Shown piece after piece: positions 52,292-62,426 of a DNA stretch of 64,000 nucleotides. Each line of letters opens with the position of its first letter. The first letter of the stretch is position 1. The DNA comes from Lutibacter litoralis (GTDB lineage Bacteria > Bacteroidota > Bacteroidia > Flavobacteriales > Flavobacteriaceae): positions 186,001 to 250,000 of the forward strand of contig NZ_BMNS01000002.1 of the NCBI RefSeq assembly GCF_014646675.1, written 5' to 3'. A program made the position numbers and the translations under genes. The notes beneath the pieces are model-generated. The model was not told the DNA's origin. It saw nothing but the letters and a program-made list of their open reading frames with translations, and did not search any database.

Positions 52292-53947
52292 TTATTGTTC
52301 TAACCCTAAAGCTTTTAAACCTTGTTCAAAAATAACATCTACAGGAATATTTTGTTCACTTAGCATGTCTAAATCTTTCTGTAAATCTTCAGATATTATT
52401 CCTTTTTCAGCAACCAATTTTGCAACACCATTATAATCACCATTTCCTTGTAACGTCAAAATTATATTTGATAACTCTCCCATTGCAGTCTGCATTTTGT
52501 CATAATTCACTTTATAAGTTCCATCTTCATTTTTAGTAAATGCCTCCTTTTCTTTAAAGAAATTAAAACGAATCATATTAGCTTTTCCATGCGCACTTGA
52601 AGCTCCAAAACGAACTGAGCGAAAAATTCCAGCCATAAAAGTGGTCATATAATCTTTTATATCTCCTTCTATTTCACCTTTTTCGTGCAATTGTTGTACC
52701 ATATACAAACCTAAAATATCAGCTTTCCCTTCTTCTAATGCAGAGGCCAATTCTTTTAAGGAATTTCTTACAGTTCCTTTATTATTAATAGTGTTTTTAA
52801 TTCCTAAACCATGGGCAACCTCATGAAACATTGTATTAGCGAAAAAAGCATCAAATGTAACGTAACTACGTTGACTTTCATCAATAATTATTTCCGAAAT
52901 TGGAAGCATTATTTTATCAAATTTTGCACGCATTGCATTTTTAAGTTGCAATCTTCTTGTTCCTTTTTGTAACTGAACTTCTTCGTCATTTGGTAAATTA
53001 ATAGCTATTGTTTTTCCCCCAGAATTACAGTCTCCAGCGTAATAAACAACATCATATGCATTTAAATCTGAATCTGTTCCTGGGATTTCCTTTTTATACA
53101 ATTCATCAACTGGCAATCCTTTTTGTAATTCAGGTAAAAACTGTGCAAATTTCTCTAATTTTTTACTCCAAACTTGGTCTTTTATTAATACATAAGCTTC
53201 GTGCGATGCCTTATTTCCAAAAAGCTGATCCTCATAAGTTTCAATTGGTCCAATTACAATATCGAGTGTATTTGTTTTCATATCCATCCAAGCCAAATCA
53301 CTTGCTTGATATTCGTCATCTAAAAATGCTTTTGCACGCAATTCAAGGTAGTTTTTAAGCCCTGCATTATCAGCTAATTTTGATGCTTCTATTAATAAAT
53401 CTGAAACCTCTTTTACCTGACTTTCAAATTGCTTATGGTACCAAATTGTTTTTAAACTTCCATCATCATTTCTTCTAATAAAAGTGTATAAACTTGATTT
53501 ATTATCAGAGGAAAATGCTTCAAATTCATCTTTAGTCATTTCTTTAGGATAATAATTTGCACCTAATGGCTTCTCTCCTATACCTTCAACAAAAGGTTTA
53601 TTTCCGTCTAATCTGTCCCAAGGTCCATAATTAATTTCTACAAATTTTTTGGTATCCTCGTTAGTAATTTTAGCCATCAAAGCCTCCTTATCTCCATAAG
53701 CTTCAAACCAAAATAATGCATTCATTTTATCCGCAGCTTTTATTAATAAAGGCAACATTTTGCGTTCATTATCAGTTAATACACTTAAGTCTGACGTTAA
53801 TTTAAAAGGCACATATTTACCTAAATTTTTACCCATATCAGTCAAATTTTCTTCAACTGTTACTTGTTTTACAGGTTTCCGAGCTTCTTTATCTTCCTTG
53901 CAAGAAAATAAAATTGTTAAAACTAGTAGTACTACTATTTTTTTCAT
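52292..53947 (-). CDS. M49-like (dipeptidyl-peptidase III family) zinc hydrolase, lipoprotein
   Basis: The 551-residue lipoprotein (lipobox LFSC, Cys16) has a zinc site of the form HEVAHGLG followed about 40 residues later by ALEEGKADILG, which holds the third ligand Glu. The spacing and the surrounding helices resemble peptidase family M49, though classical DPP III has HELLGH. Members in Bacteroidota are annotated as Zn-dependent hydrolases. It may cleave dipeptides from peptide N-termini in the envelope. Activity is not demonstrated. Confidence 0.78.
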   Translation of the reverse strand: MKKIVVLLVLTILFSCKEDKEARKPVKQVTVEENLTDMGKNLGKYVPFKLTSDLSVLTDNERKMLPLLIKAADKMNALFWFEAYGDKEALMAKITNEDTKKFVEINYGPWDRLDGNKPFVEGIGEKPLGANYYPKEMTKDEFEAFSSDNKSSLYTFIRRNDDGSLKTIWYHKQFESQVKEVSDLLIEASKLADNAGLKNYLELRAKAFLDDEYQASDLAWMDMKTNTLDIVIGPIETYEDQLFGNKASHEAYVLIKDQVWSKKLEKFAQFLPELQKGLPVDELYKKEIPGTDSDLNAYDVVYYAGDCNSGGKTIAINLPNDEEVQLQKGTRRLQLKNAMRAKFDKIMLPISEIIIDESQRSYVTFDAFFANTMFHEVAHGLGIKNTINNKGTVRNSLKELASALEEGKADILGLYMVQQLHEKGEIEGDIKDYMTTFMAGIFRSVRFGASSAHGKANMIRFNFFKEKEAFTKNEDGTYKVNYDKMQTAMGELSNIILTLQGNGDYNGVAKLVAEKGIISEDLQKDLDMLSEQNIPVDVIFEQGLKALGLEQ

Positions 53948-54244
53948 GTGTATTTATTATTATTTTAGGGTCATGTGCTAGGTTAATAATCATTTTATTA
54001 ATGATAAATTATTAGCATGTTCGTTTCAAAATTAGTTATGTAAATTAAAGTTTAAAATTAAGTAAAAAAATTATCAATTCTCTAACTATCTATTTTAAAA
54101 TCATTCGATAAAGTAAATTTTCTAAATTCTTTTAATTGTGTTATTCGTTCATTTTTTAAGAATAAATTTTTTTTTAAATGAACTTTTTCTTGGCTATAAA
54201 TATGGCAAATTGTTGACTGCAAATATTCCTAGTTGTTAATTTTT

Positions 54245-54466
54245 TTAGAAAGTCAAAATATTTGTCCACTTTAAGAGAAAAAATATTAGCGTTGTAACCA
54301 AGATGCTGACGAAAATTGCTCCTTGCCAATAAAATAATCTCGTTCCCCAATTTTCCCATGTTCCTTTGCTAAAAACTTCATTTTTGAAATAATTCTTAGA
54401 AATTCTCCAATAAAGAAATATGATTATTAAAAATAGTACTATTGCAATAATCCAAACATTTTCCAT
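54245..54466 (-). CDS. Small membrane protein
   Basis: The 73-residue protein starts at an ATG with a hydrophobic helix (residues 4-21), then a charged loop (KNYFKNEVFSKGTWENW) and a second helix (about 46-66). No family is recognised. 53948-54244 before it, on the same strand downstream side, holds no gene I can support. It could be a two-helix accessory protein of the larger membrane protein encoded upstream. Confidence 0.5.
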   Translation of the reverse strand: MENVWIIAIVLFLIIIFLYWRISKNYFKNEVFSKGTWENWGTRLFYWQGAIFVSILVTTLIFFLLKWTNILTF

Positions 54467-54535
54467 ATTTCAATTTTTTAGTTGGTATGTTTTCAATTGT
54501 TGGTTAGTTATTTAGTTTAAAAGTAAGCATAAAAT

Positions 54536-54754
54536 TCATGAGTTGTTATCAACTGGGGGTTTATAGTTCCTAATTATTGTAATAAGGTCATCTTTTTCTT
54601 TGAAATAGTTTGCTCTTGTAATTATGTTAATTGATGAAACTTTGTCAATCTGGAAATTACATTTTCTTAAGATTGCTCTCAATATTCCATTTATTTCTGA
54701 TTTATTTCCTTTAAATCGATGTTTTAGTCTTTCTAATATTATATTCAGAATACA
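54536..54754 (-). pseudogene. Possible frameshifted C-terminal part of the membrane protein at 54711
   Basis: A 72-codon frame with no ATG overlaps the end of the 54711-55403 gene in another frame. It reads LERLKHRFKGNKSEINGILR and further to RNYKPPVDNNS. Its amino-acid make-up is protein-like and cytosolic in character. A one-base shift near 54715-54745 would make it the tail of that protein. Confidence 0.4.
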
Positions 54755-55403
54755 ATGCTAAAAAGTAAAGAAAGGGAATAAAAAATAGAGTTAAGATAAT
54801 TGGAAATAGAAAGAATTTTAATGAGCTTAAACTCATTATGCTTGAATAGTCATTTTTAAATCTGTAAAGTGAGTAAAATATCATTATTAATCCGAAAATA
54901 CTCAATATTCTATTTGTGATTTTTTTTAATGATTTTTCCGAATCTTTCTCACTATAAATACTCAAATATGTATCTAAAATGACAAAAAATGATATTAGAG
55001 GAATAAGAATAAATTCAGTTATCAAACTAAAGGTGAAAAAGTTTGATATAAATTCAAAAAGAACTACAAATTTGAAATTATCAATTATTGTCTTTTTGAA
55101 AAATTTTCGAGGATCTGGTTGTTTGTGAAGATTAAGTATTGTTATAAAAGCAACTCCGAAGTACCAAAATATAGAATCTTTGATAAATGTAAAATCCCAA
55201 AATTCGATTAACGATAGAATCAATATAAGTGATTCAACATAAATTACTGAAAGAAGGAAAATAGTTGAAATTTTATTTACAAAAAATGCTTCTAAAACTT
55301 TTCCAAAGCTCTCAATATTATGCTTTTTTCGAAAAACATAAATTAATAATATTCCTATCCAGAATAATAATGCAATTTCTCTATTATTAAATATTTCTTT
55401 CAA
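54711..55403 (-). CDS. Multi-pass membrane protein, uncharacterised
   Basis: The 230-residue protein has about six hydrophobic helices. It begins MKEIFNNREIALLFWIGILL, and the KKTIIDNFKFVVLFEFISNF segment is a conserved-looking amphipathic stretch. I know similar uncharacterised proteins from scattered bacteria but no function. The reading frame ends in YNIRKTKTSI and may be cut short by a frameshift (see 54536-54754). It is preceded upstream by the cytochrome gene after about 90 bp, but co-transcription is unclear. Confidence 0.65.
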   Translation of the reverse strand: MKEIFNNREIALLFWIGILLIYVFRKKHNIESFGKVLEAFFVNKISTIFLLSVIYVESLILILSLIEFWDFTFIKDSIFWYFGVAFITILNLHKQPDPRKFFKKTIIDNFKFVVLFEFISNFFTFSLITEFILIPLISFFVILDTYLSIYSEKDSEKSLKKITNRILSIFGLIMIFYSLYRFKNDYSSIMSLSSLKFFLFPIILTLFFIPFLYFLALYSEYNIRKTKTSI

Positions 55404-55495
55404 TATGATCTTTTTCAGCCCTTGTTGTTAACTATTATATCATTCAATTTATCATCTTCAAATTCCGGATAAACGCAGTTTTTATATTTTTTTAT

Positions 55496-57811
55496 TTACT
55501 GATACTGTTTACTATTTGGAAATATTTTTACCAACATATTTAGAACGTTTTTAGCTTCAATAACATCACCTCTGTCACTATAAATAGAATGCGCTAATGT
55601 TAACAATTGCTCATTGTTTGGATAGGTTTTTAATGCTTTCCTAATAGTTGCAATTGCTTCTTTACTTTTTCCTGAATCATTTTGCATTAACGCATAATAG
55701 TAGTGGTTTTGAGCATCATTTTTAACAATTGTTTTAGCAGTTTCTAATGTTTTAAATGCTTTTGGCTTATCTCCACTTCTAATATAAGCAAAAGCCAGTG
55801 CTTGATATGCTGCCGAAAAAGTATTATCTATTGTTAAAACTTCTTTTAATAAAGTAATACAGGCATCGTTTTCACCTTGCATCCGCTTTAAATCGGCATA
55901 ATTAATTTTCGCTATTAAATTTAAGGTATCTAATGCAATTGCTTTTTTAAAGTAGTCTTCAGCCTGTTCTAGTTTTCCCAAACCGATAGCAGCAACACCT
56001 ACAGATGATAAACCTAAAGAACGGTCTTGCCAATATAATAACTGATTGATGTATTCTTTTCTAGCTTCTTTAACAACCTGTTGTTGTTCAGCGGATAAAT
56101 TTGTTGCAGACATATCATAAATTAAGCTATTTGCCATATGTCTTACACCGTAAACAGTATCCTTTGCTAAAGGCAGTGCATATTTAAATTGTTGTTGTTT
56201 TGGTAAATTTCTTAAAGATTCTAATCCAGCTCTTCTCACTAATGGACTTGGAGATGTTAATGTCATTTTTAAATTTTCAAAGGCCAATGGATTATTCCTA
56301 TAATCTTGAAATCTAATAGCTGTTCCAACTACAATATTAGCCATATCTTTATCATTAATAACTTTATTTAAGTCGGATTGAGCGTCTGGTTTATTTGTTC
56401 TTATATTATGAAAAGCAAAACCATAATGTGAAATAGTATCATATTTATTTCCATACCATTTTTTAAACTCTTCGGATGCCCATTCATTGGATTTATCTTT
56501 ATGACAATTATTACAAGCATTTGTAGCTCCCGTCTTTACACTAATATCAGGTCTTGGAATTCGCATACTATGGTCTGAACGTGGATCAACAACCATTACG
56601 GTAATTTTTGGTAAATGACAACTAATACAACTTGCACCAGTACCATCTTCTTTATGCTTGTGATGTTCAGTAGTTTTATATTTGCTTGGCATATGGCATT
56701 GAAAGCAAACATTCTCTTTACCACCTTTTAATTGTCCACTATGCACATTATGACAATCTTTACAAGTTACGCCTTTTGCATACATTTTACTTTGAAGAAA
56801 GGATCCATATACATAATCTTCGTCATTGTTAGTACCATCATCATTATATAAAGGATAATCTAAATATGCCACTTGATGCGTATGTTCTAACATTTTCCCA
56901 AAAGTATATTCATCTGTTAACTGAGACCTTCTTGAATGACAACGTCCACACCATTCTACTTGCATATTTGAAGTTCTGGGTTTTGAACGGGTTACTTTTG
57001 CAGTTTCTGGATCAATATTCCATAAACTTGGGTCTCTGTCCATTATATCAAAGAGCAATCCCATATTTTTTACTTTTTGAAGCGTGTCTTGTGCCCATTT
57101 TTCGTGTAAATCTCCAGGTCCGTGGCACGCTTCACAAGAAACATTTATTTCATCAAAAGTTGTATTGTAAGTTTGTGTATCTGGATTGTAATTTTTTTTA
57201 ACATTGGTAGAATGGCATTCTGCACACATATAATTCCAATTTTGTAATGGCCTCCCCCAATTTAATTCATCGTGTGAAGCAATAAATTCATCGGGATATA
57301 AATGCTGCCATTTTTGACCACCCTCTTCTTTTAAACGTGCATCCCAAAAAGGAGTTAACACTTGTAATTTTCCTTTAGGAAAAATAACTAAGTACTGTTG
57401 CAAAGGATAAACTCCAAAGGTATATTTTACTTCAAAATCAGCATATTTCCCATCAGGTCCTTGCGTATTAATTATAAACAAACTGTCCTTTTTAAAAAAA
57501 GTACTAGTTACACCAAAACTTGTATATTTTGAGTTATTGAAATCACCTAATACATTACTATCCGTTGGTAATTGCATTGCTAATTGATGATCAGAACCCA
57601 TCCATTCATCATATTCAGTTTGGTGACATTCAATACAATTTTTAGATCCTATAAAACCTTCATCATGTTTATGATTATTCAGAGAAACTTGAAGTGGAGA
57701 GTACTCTTCTGCTTTTTTTTTGTTACAAGAAATGAAACTAAAGATAAAGAGTACGATTGAAAACTTAAATAAAAAATGAGCAGTAATAGTTAAATTGATT
57801 TTTATGTTCAT
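55496..57811 (-). CDS. Octaheme cytochrome c with C-terminal TPR region, lipoprotein
   Basis: The 771-residue protein has a lipobox (FISC, Cys29) and eight CXXCH heme sites: CIECH, CAECH, CEACH, CGRCH, CKDCH, CFQCH, CISCH and CNNCH, all in the first two thirds. This pattern resembles cytochrome c554/octaheme families that handle nitrogen or sulfur compounds. HEAT-like and TPR repeats follow (from about residue 530, for example AEDYFKKAIALDTLN), suggesting partner binding. It should sit in the periplasm, anchored to a membrane. The redox substrate cannot be told from sequence. Confidence 0.88.
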   Translation of the reverse strand: MNIKINLTITAHFLFKFSIVLFIFSFISCNKKKAEEYSPLQVSLNNHKHDEGFIGSKNCIECHQTEYDEWMGSDHQLAMQLPTDSNVLGDFNNSKYTSFGVTSTFFKKDSLFIINTQGPDGKYADFEVKYTFGVYPLQQYLVIFPKGKLQVLTPFWDARLKEEGGQKWQHLYPDEFIASHDELNWGRPLQNWNYMCAECHSTNVKKNYNPDTQTYNTTFDEINVSCEACHGPGDLHEKWAQDTLQKVKNMGLLFDIMDRDPSLWNIDPETAKVTRSKPRTSNMQVEWCGRCHSRRSQLTDEYTFGKMLEHTHQVAYLDYPLYNDDGTNNDEDYVYGSFLQSKMYAKGVTCKDCHNVHSGQLKGGKENVCFQCHMPSKYKTTEHHKHKEDGTGASCISCHLPKITVMVVDPRSDHSMRIPRPDISVKTGATNACNNCHKDKSNEWASEEFKKWYGNKYDTISHYGFAFHNIRTNKPDAQSDLNKVINDKDMANIVVGTAIRFQDYRNNPLAFENLKMTLTSPSPLVRRAGLESLRNLPKQQQFKYALPLAKDTVYGVRHMANSLIYDMSATNLSAEQQQVVKEARKEYINQLLYWQDRSLGLSSVGVAAIGLGKLEQAEDYFKKAIALDTLNLIAKINYADLKRMQGENDACITLLKEVLTIDNTFSAAYQALAFAYIRSGDKPKAFKTLETAKTIVKNDAQNHYYYALMQNDSGKSKEAIATIRKALKTYPNNEQLLTLAHSIYSDRGDVIEAKNVLNMLVKIFPNSKQYQ

Positions 57812-57969
57812 TCTAATGAAATATTAACACTTTAAAAAAGCTAATTTAATGAATTTATAACATACAACTAACGCAAGGTTTTATAAAATTATATATATCC
57901 TAATCTTCCTAAAACATAACTTAATACACTTTGAAGAGTTAATGTTATTTTTATTTTTATAAAGGAGTT

Positions 57970-58197
57970 TTATAAAGAATTCAGTAAAATAGTCATCAAT
58001 ATTAAACCTAAAGATTGACAAGCAATAGTAATTAAAATAAGTATAATAGTATTCTTTTCTGAAGCTAATTGCACTCCATTGTATAATAAAGTTTCACGTA
58101 TGGATAATTTATTTATTGCTGCAACAGCAGAGTTTTCAAAAACAGGTTCTAATGTTTGTGATTGTATTATGTTTATCACAAAAATACAACACAGCAA
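57970..58197 (-). CDS. Possible small membrane protein
   Basis: A 75-codon frame opens with TTG, has a hydrophobic start (IFVINIIQSQ), a short polar middle and a hydrophobic C-terminal helix (about residues 50-70). No ATG lies in a useful position and I recognise no family. It may be a remnant. The flanks 57812-57969 and 58198-58271 show nothing else. Confidence 0.3.
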   Translation of the reverse strand: MLCCIFVINIIQSQTLEPVFENSAVAAINKLSIRETLLYNGVQLASEKNTIILILITIACQSLGLILMTILLNSL

Positions 58198-58271
58198 AAA
58201 AGGCTACGTTTTAAATACTTTTTATTGATTTTTAATCTTAAGATTACTATTTAAAAGGTTTATTTAACCTC

Positions 58272-60542
58272 TTATTCTTTTATAAAATCTATTTCAGCAA
58301 TTGCAGCTGTTTTTTTATTTGCAGCAATACTTCTGGTTTCTAATTTTATGTATTGAGTAGTTATAGGCGATTTAAAATAATACTCCCTAGTTGTTGGATT
58401 GTTAATTAAATTTCCAAAATTAAAATTCTCTAATGTTTTCCAAGTTTTACCATTGGCACTAATTTTAATGGTTCCACTCTCTATCATTCCTTCAGAATTT
58501 GACGTTTGTGGTGTGTATGAAAATCCTTTTAACGCAACTTCAGTTCCTAAATCAAATGAAATAAAATGCTTACTTCCTGTTGGTTTAGACTGCCAAAAAG
58601 TTTTCGCATTTTCATCTGTTGCCATTATTGCTTGCTGCTTCTCTTCTGAACTACTAACATCTATAATTTTAATGTTTTTCTTTAAAATTCCAAAAACTTT
58701 AGAAGCCACACTTCCTACCTGATTATTATCTATTGCCACAGCTTTTATTTCACCAGAATTTATTACAACATCTTCTCTAAATTCTAAAGAATTTTTTGTT
58801 GGAGCAGTTCCGTCGGTTGTATAACGGATTTCAAAATTGGTATTTAAGTTTTTAGCTACATCTATTCCGTGTGGCTTCCATCCAAAATCTTGTTTTTTTG
58901 GTTGTATTTCTAAGATTCCATCAAAAGTTCTAGAAATTGAAAGTTGTGGTGGTTGCGTTTTGTAATAATGTGCAGAAATTGATACTAAAGCTGGAGTAGA
59001 ACGTGTTTCTAAAATACGAACTCTAAACTTGCTTGAAGTTGTTTTAGGGAAACGCAATATTCTTTTATAACCAATATTTGTAGCTTCGGATATTTGAGTC
59101 CATTGATTGTTAATCCAAGCATCAACAGCGTGTTTTTCTATACGTTCGCTATGTGTTGCAATTGCTTCTTGCAGCACCAATCTGTTTATGGTAATTGGTT
59201 GTTTTGTAGTTATAATAATTTCATTACTCTTATTTAAATCATATACTGAATTATAATCTTCATCCAATAGGTTTTTTGGACCATCTGCATTTTCAAACAA
59301 ATTAGCTTTGTAGGTTTCTTTAATCCGTTTTCCTACCTCCTCTAAAACTTTAACATCTTCAGGAGAAAATTTACCTTTTCTATTAGGAGGAATATTTAAA
59401 AGAAATATAGAATTTCCTCCAACACTGCGCTCGTAAATATCAAAAACATCGTCGGCACTTCTAACTTTTTGATAAGTTTCGTCTCTATAAAACCAACCTT
59501 CTCTAATAGATGTGTTTATTTCTGTAGCTTGGTAATGTAAATATTTGGCATCGTACAATTTTTCTCTGCTCCCAATATCACTATTAGTTATATCTGAAAA
59601 ACTATTTAACTGCATAGGATCTTTTTGAAATGGAATAATATTCCATTCAGAAACACGTGTTTTTCCAGATTCGTTTCCACACCAACGGATATCTTCTTTT
59701 CCAAAAATAACAGCTTTAGGTGCTAATGTTCTAATAAGTTCTCTCCACGCTAAATAATTGTATTTTTGATTGCCTTTTTGCTTTGGATTTGCACCATCAA
59801 ACCAAACTTCGTGCACTTCGCCATATTCGGTAAGTAATTCGAATAATTGATTTAAAAAATACTCGTTATAATCATCAACTTTAAATTTAAAAGTTTTTTT
59901 ATTGCTAAACGGACGTCCTTCAACGGTTGTTGGAATTGTGCGTTCGGTTATTTCACTTCCGTTACCATACAATCCGTTTTCACTTTCAATTTGAAATAAA
60001 TCTGCAGGAGAAAGATAGATTCCTAGTTTTAGATTGTATTTTTTTAAAGAATCGGTTAATTCTTGTAAAATATCGCCTTTACCATCTTTAAAAGGTGAAG
60101 ACATAACGCCTTGATTTGTGTAACGAGATTGCCATAAAACAAAACCATCGTGGTGTTTTACAGTTAAAATCACCATAGTAATACCTGCACTTTTTAGTGA
60201 TTTACACCACTGATCGGTGTCTAAAGTTTCTAACTCAAAAATTGAAGGATCTTCCATACCATTACCCCATTCCATTCTAGTAAAGGTATTTGGTCCAAAA
60301 TGAATAAATGCAATAAATTCATTTTTTAAAGCTTCTAATTGATTTTCTGTAGGAACAACATGCGCAGCTTTTTCAATAATTTGCTCTTTACTATCTGTTG
60401 GCTCAACTTTTATAGTATTTTGCAATGCAATAGTTTCTTTATTTGTAGAGCAAGCGGATAAAATAAATAAACCCACAAAAGTAACTCCAATCTTTTTAAT
60501 TGTATTAAAATAAGACTTTACAAAATTATAATTTAACCTCAT
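58272..60542 (-). CDS. GH29 alpha-L-fucosidase with C-terminal carbohydrate-binding-like domain
   Basis: The 756-residue lipoprotein (LSAC, Cys31) has a GH29 catalytic domain at about residues 60-420. Motifs are FIAFIHFGPNTFTRMEWGNG, TVKHHDGFVLW and the nucleophile Asp249 in EVWFDGANP. After about 430 come a linker, a chitobiase/Fn3-like stretch (RYTTDGTAPTKNS) and an F5/8-type C (discoidin) domain at the end. It would release fucose from glycans outside the cytoplasm. It lies downstream of SusD and SusC on the same strand, so it is probably part of the same glycan-utilisation locus, though 370 bp and a terminator intervene. Confidence 0.92.
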   Translation of the reverse strand: MRLNYNFVKSYFNTIKKIGVTFVGLFILSACSTNKETIALQNTIKVEPTDSKEQIIEKAAHVVPTENQLEALKNEFIAFIHFGPNTFTRMEWGNGMEDPSIFELETLDTDQWCKSLKSAGITMVILTVKHHDGFVLWQSRYTNQGVMSSPFKDGKGDILQELTDSLKKYNLKLGIYLSPADLFQIESENGLYGNGSEITERTIPTTVEGRPFSNKKTFKFKVDDYNEYFLNQLFELLTEYGEVHEVWFDGANPKQKGNQKYNYLAWRELIRTLAPKAVIFGKEDIRWCGNESGKTRVSEWNIIPFQKDPMQLNSFSDITNSDIGSREKLYDAKYLHYQATEINTSIREGWFYRDETYQKVRSADDVFDIYERSVGGNSIFLLNIPPNRKGKFSPEDVKVLEEVGKRIKETYKANLFENADGPKNLLDEDYNSVYDLNKSNEIIITTKQPITINRLVLQEAIATHSERIEKHAVDAWINNQWTQISEATNIGYKRILRFPKTTSSKFRVRILETRSTPALVSISAHYYKTQPPQLSISRTFDGILEIQPKKQDFGWKPHGIDVAKNLNTNFEIRYTTDGTAPTKNSLEFREDVVINSGEIKAVAIDNNQVGSVASKVFGILKKNIKIIDVSSSEEKQQAIMATDENAKTFWQSKPTGSKHFISFDLGTEVALKGFSYTPQTSNSEGMIESGTIKISANGKTWKTLENFNFGNLINNPTTREYYFKSPITTQYIKLETRSIAANKKTAAIAEIDFIKE

Positions 60543-60912
60543 TATTAGATAATTTATTCGTTTTTCAAAATTTGGATAAAATTGTAAAATATTTTTGACA
60601 TTATACGTACAAAATACATTTATTTTTTAAAATCCTCATTCCTATTTAAGAAACAATATACTTTAAAAGTGTAAATAAATGTATCGCTATTCTTTAAGTT
60701 TTGATTTACCATATTGTAACATTTAGGCAGGCAGCTATCTATACTATTTTATTTTAGGTTTATAGGCTTTCTTTCTGAAGGTTGGTATGGTTTCCTATTT
60801 CTGTTGGATTGGCAAGCAGGTTTCAAAAAACGATATAATAAAAAAAGTTTAGAGATGGTTTAAAACCATCCCTAAACTTAATTAACTCAAATTATCTATT
60901 ATACAAATATTT
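60543..60912. other. Intergenic region between GH29 and susD
   Basis: 370 bp, AT-rich, without a gene. It contains the susD terminator at 60845-60879 and must hold the GH29 promoter if that gene is transcribed separately. I could not pick a convincing -33/-7 pair. Confidence 0.5.
60845..60879 (-). terminator. Terminator after susD
   Basis: AAGTTTAG and GATGGTT pair with AACCATC and CTAAACTT, with a single mismatch. A U-run follows on the minus strand. Confidence 0.85.
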
Positions 60913-62415
60913 TTAGTACCCCGATGTTTGATCTAATAATGGATTTCTTCCAATCATATCAGTTGTAATTGGTAATAGCAGTTTAAAGGTATCTCCAGAT
61001 GATAAAAAACTGATGTTATTAATTACATAACTGTCTCCAGCTCTCCTTAAATCCCACCATCTTTTACCTTCACCTATAAACTCTTTATAACGTTCATCTA
61101 ATATTACATTTGCATTGTCAACTTTAGATCCATTGGAATACGCATGTATTGCTGCATTATAGTTCTCTCCATAGGCTCTTGCTCTAATTTGGTTTATTTC
61201 ACCAGAAGGATCTTCTCCTAAATGATTTTTTGCTTCTGCTAACAATAATAACACATCGGCGTATCTATAAACTGGCACATCGTTTTCAAAAATTCTTTCT
61301 GTTCCATCAACTTGACCTAGAAATTTATTAAATACAGATCCAAAATAAGCTGGCTCGTTGTACGTTGGATAACCTACACCACCATTATCATCAACATAAA
61401 GTCGAATAAATGTAGCTTGTTTACGGTCATCGTCATTATCGTCTAATAATAGAATTGTTTTCTCAGACTGTCCATATCTATTTGCACCCGCAATTACAAA
61501 ATCTCCCATAGAGTTACCACTATCATTATATGTTGGGTTAATTTCTGTACTTCTTCCTGTTAGACTATTATAGAAATTAGAGGCCTCATCTCTTTTATAT
61601 TGAATTGCAAAAATAAATTCGTTATTATTTTCATTTCCAACAGTCCACAAATCAGCTATACTACTTTCTAAACTAACACCTAAAGATGCAATTTGTTGTA
61701 ACGCTGTTTTTGCTTCTGTAAAGTCTGCAGTTCCACCACCTAGTAAATTTCCAGACCATATATATACATCTCCTTTAAGCGCCAGAGTAGCTGCTTTAGA
61801 CCAAAATATTCTAGTATCTTGATAGAATCCATCTTGAGAACCAAAAGCTGTTAAAGACGCTGTTATGTCCGTTTTTATTAAGTTCATTACTTCACTTTGA
61901 GGTGACCTTGCTCTACTTAAAGTAGCTGGATCAACATCGGTAAAAGGTTCCAAAATAATCGGCACGTCGCCCCAAGTTTTTAAAAGCGTATAATAATACA
62001 ATGCTCTCAATCCATACGCCTGACCCATCAAATGGTTTTTTTCGTCTTCATCAGAAAATTGAATATTCGGAACATTAATTAAAAAATCATTTATTCTATG
62101 GATTCTAGTATATAAACCAGCCCAACCACCAAAAGGAGCTGTTGTTGCTGTTATATTTGATTCAATTAAATTCTCATTAGATGGAGATTCGTAGGTTCTT
62201 CCACCCCAAATATCACTTCTCATTTCACCTAACAACCATAAGTTTCCGGCTGATGACCTTAAGTTAGTATATAAGGCTGTATGCGCTGTTTTAGCTCCAG
62301 TTTCTGTATCCCAGAAACCTGCTGCGGTTAATTCACTAGGGCTCGTTAATTCAAGTTCATTTTCACAAGAACTAAAAACAAATAACGCTAGTATTATATA
62401 AATATATTTCTTCAT
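60913..62415 (-). CDS. SusD/RagB-family glycan-binding lipoprotein
   Basis: The 500-residue lipoprotein (FSSC, Cys17) has the SusD layout: an N-terminal TPR-like helix set (FWDTETGAKTAHTALYTNL, ALYYYTLLKTWGDVPI), a variable middle, and the C-terminal YADVLLLLAEAKN and ERYKEFIGEGKRWWDLRR signatures. It forms a surface complex with SusC and presents an oligosaccharide to it. The gene is 11 bp after the SusC stop. The substrate may include fucose, judging from the GH29 neighbour. Confidence 0.95.
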   Translation of the reverse strand: MKKYIYIILALFVFSSCENELELTSPSELTAAGFWDTETGAKTAHTALYTNLRSSAGNLWLLGEMRSDIWGGRTYESPSNENLIESNITATTAPFGGWAGLYTRIHRINDFLINVPNIQFSDEDEKNHLMGQAYGLRALYYYTLLKTWGDVPIILEPFTDVDPATLSRARSPQSEVMNLIKTDITASLTAFGSQDGFYQDTRIFWSKAATLALKGDVYIWSGNLLGGGTADFTEAKTALQQIASLGVSLESSIADLWTVGNENNNEFIFAIQYKRDEASNFYNSLTGRSTEINPTYNDSGNSMGDFVIAGANRYGQSEKTILLLDDNDDDRKQATFIRLYVDDNGGVGYPTYNEPAYFGSVFNKFLGQVDGTERIFENDVPVYRYADVLLLLAEAKNHLGEDPSGEINQIRARAYGENYNAAIHAYSNGSKVDNANVILDERYKEFIGEGKRWWDLRRAGDSYVINNISFLSSGDTFKLLLPITTDMIGRNPLLDQTSGY

Positions 62416-62426
62416 TGTTTAATTAT

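Noticed and set aside
56866-57201. 111-residue frame antisense to the octaheme cytochrome
   Set aside because: Lies across CXXCH-coding DNA on the opposite strand; no independent support.
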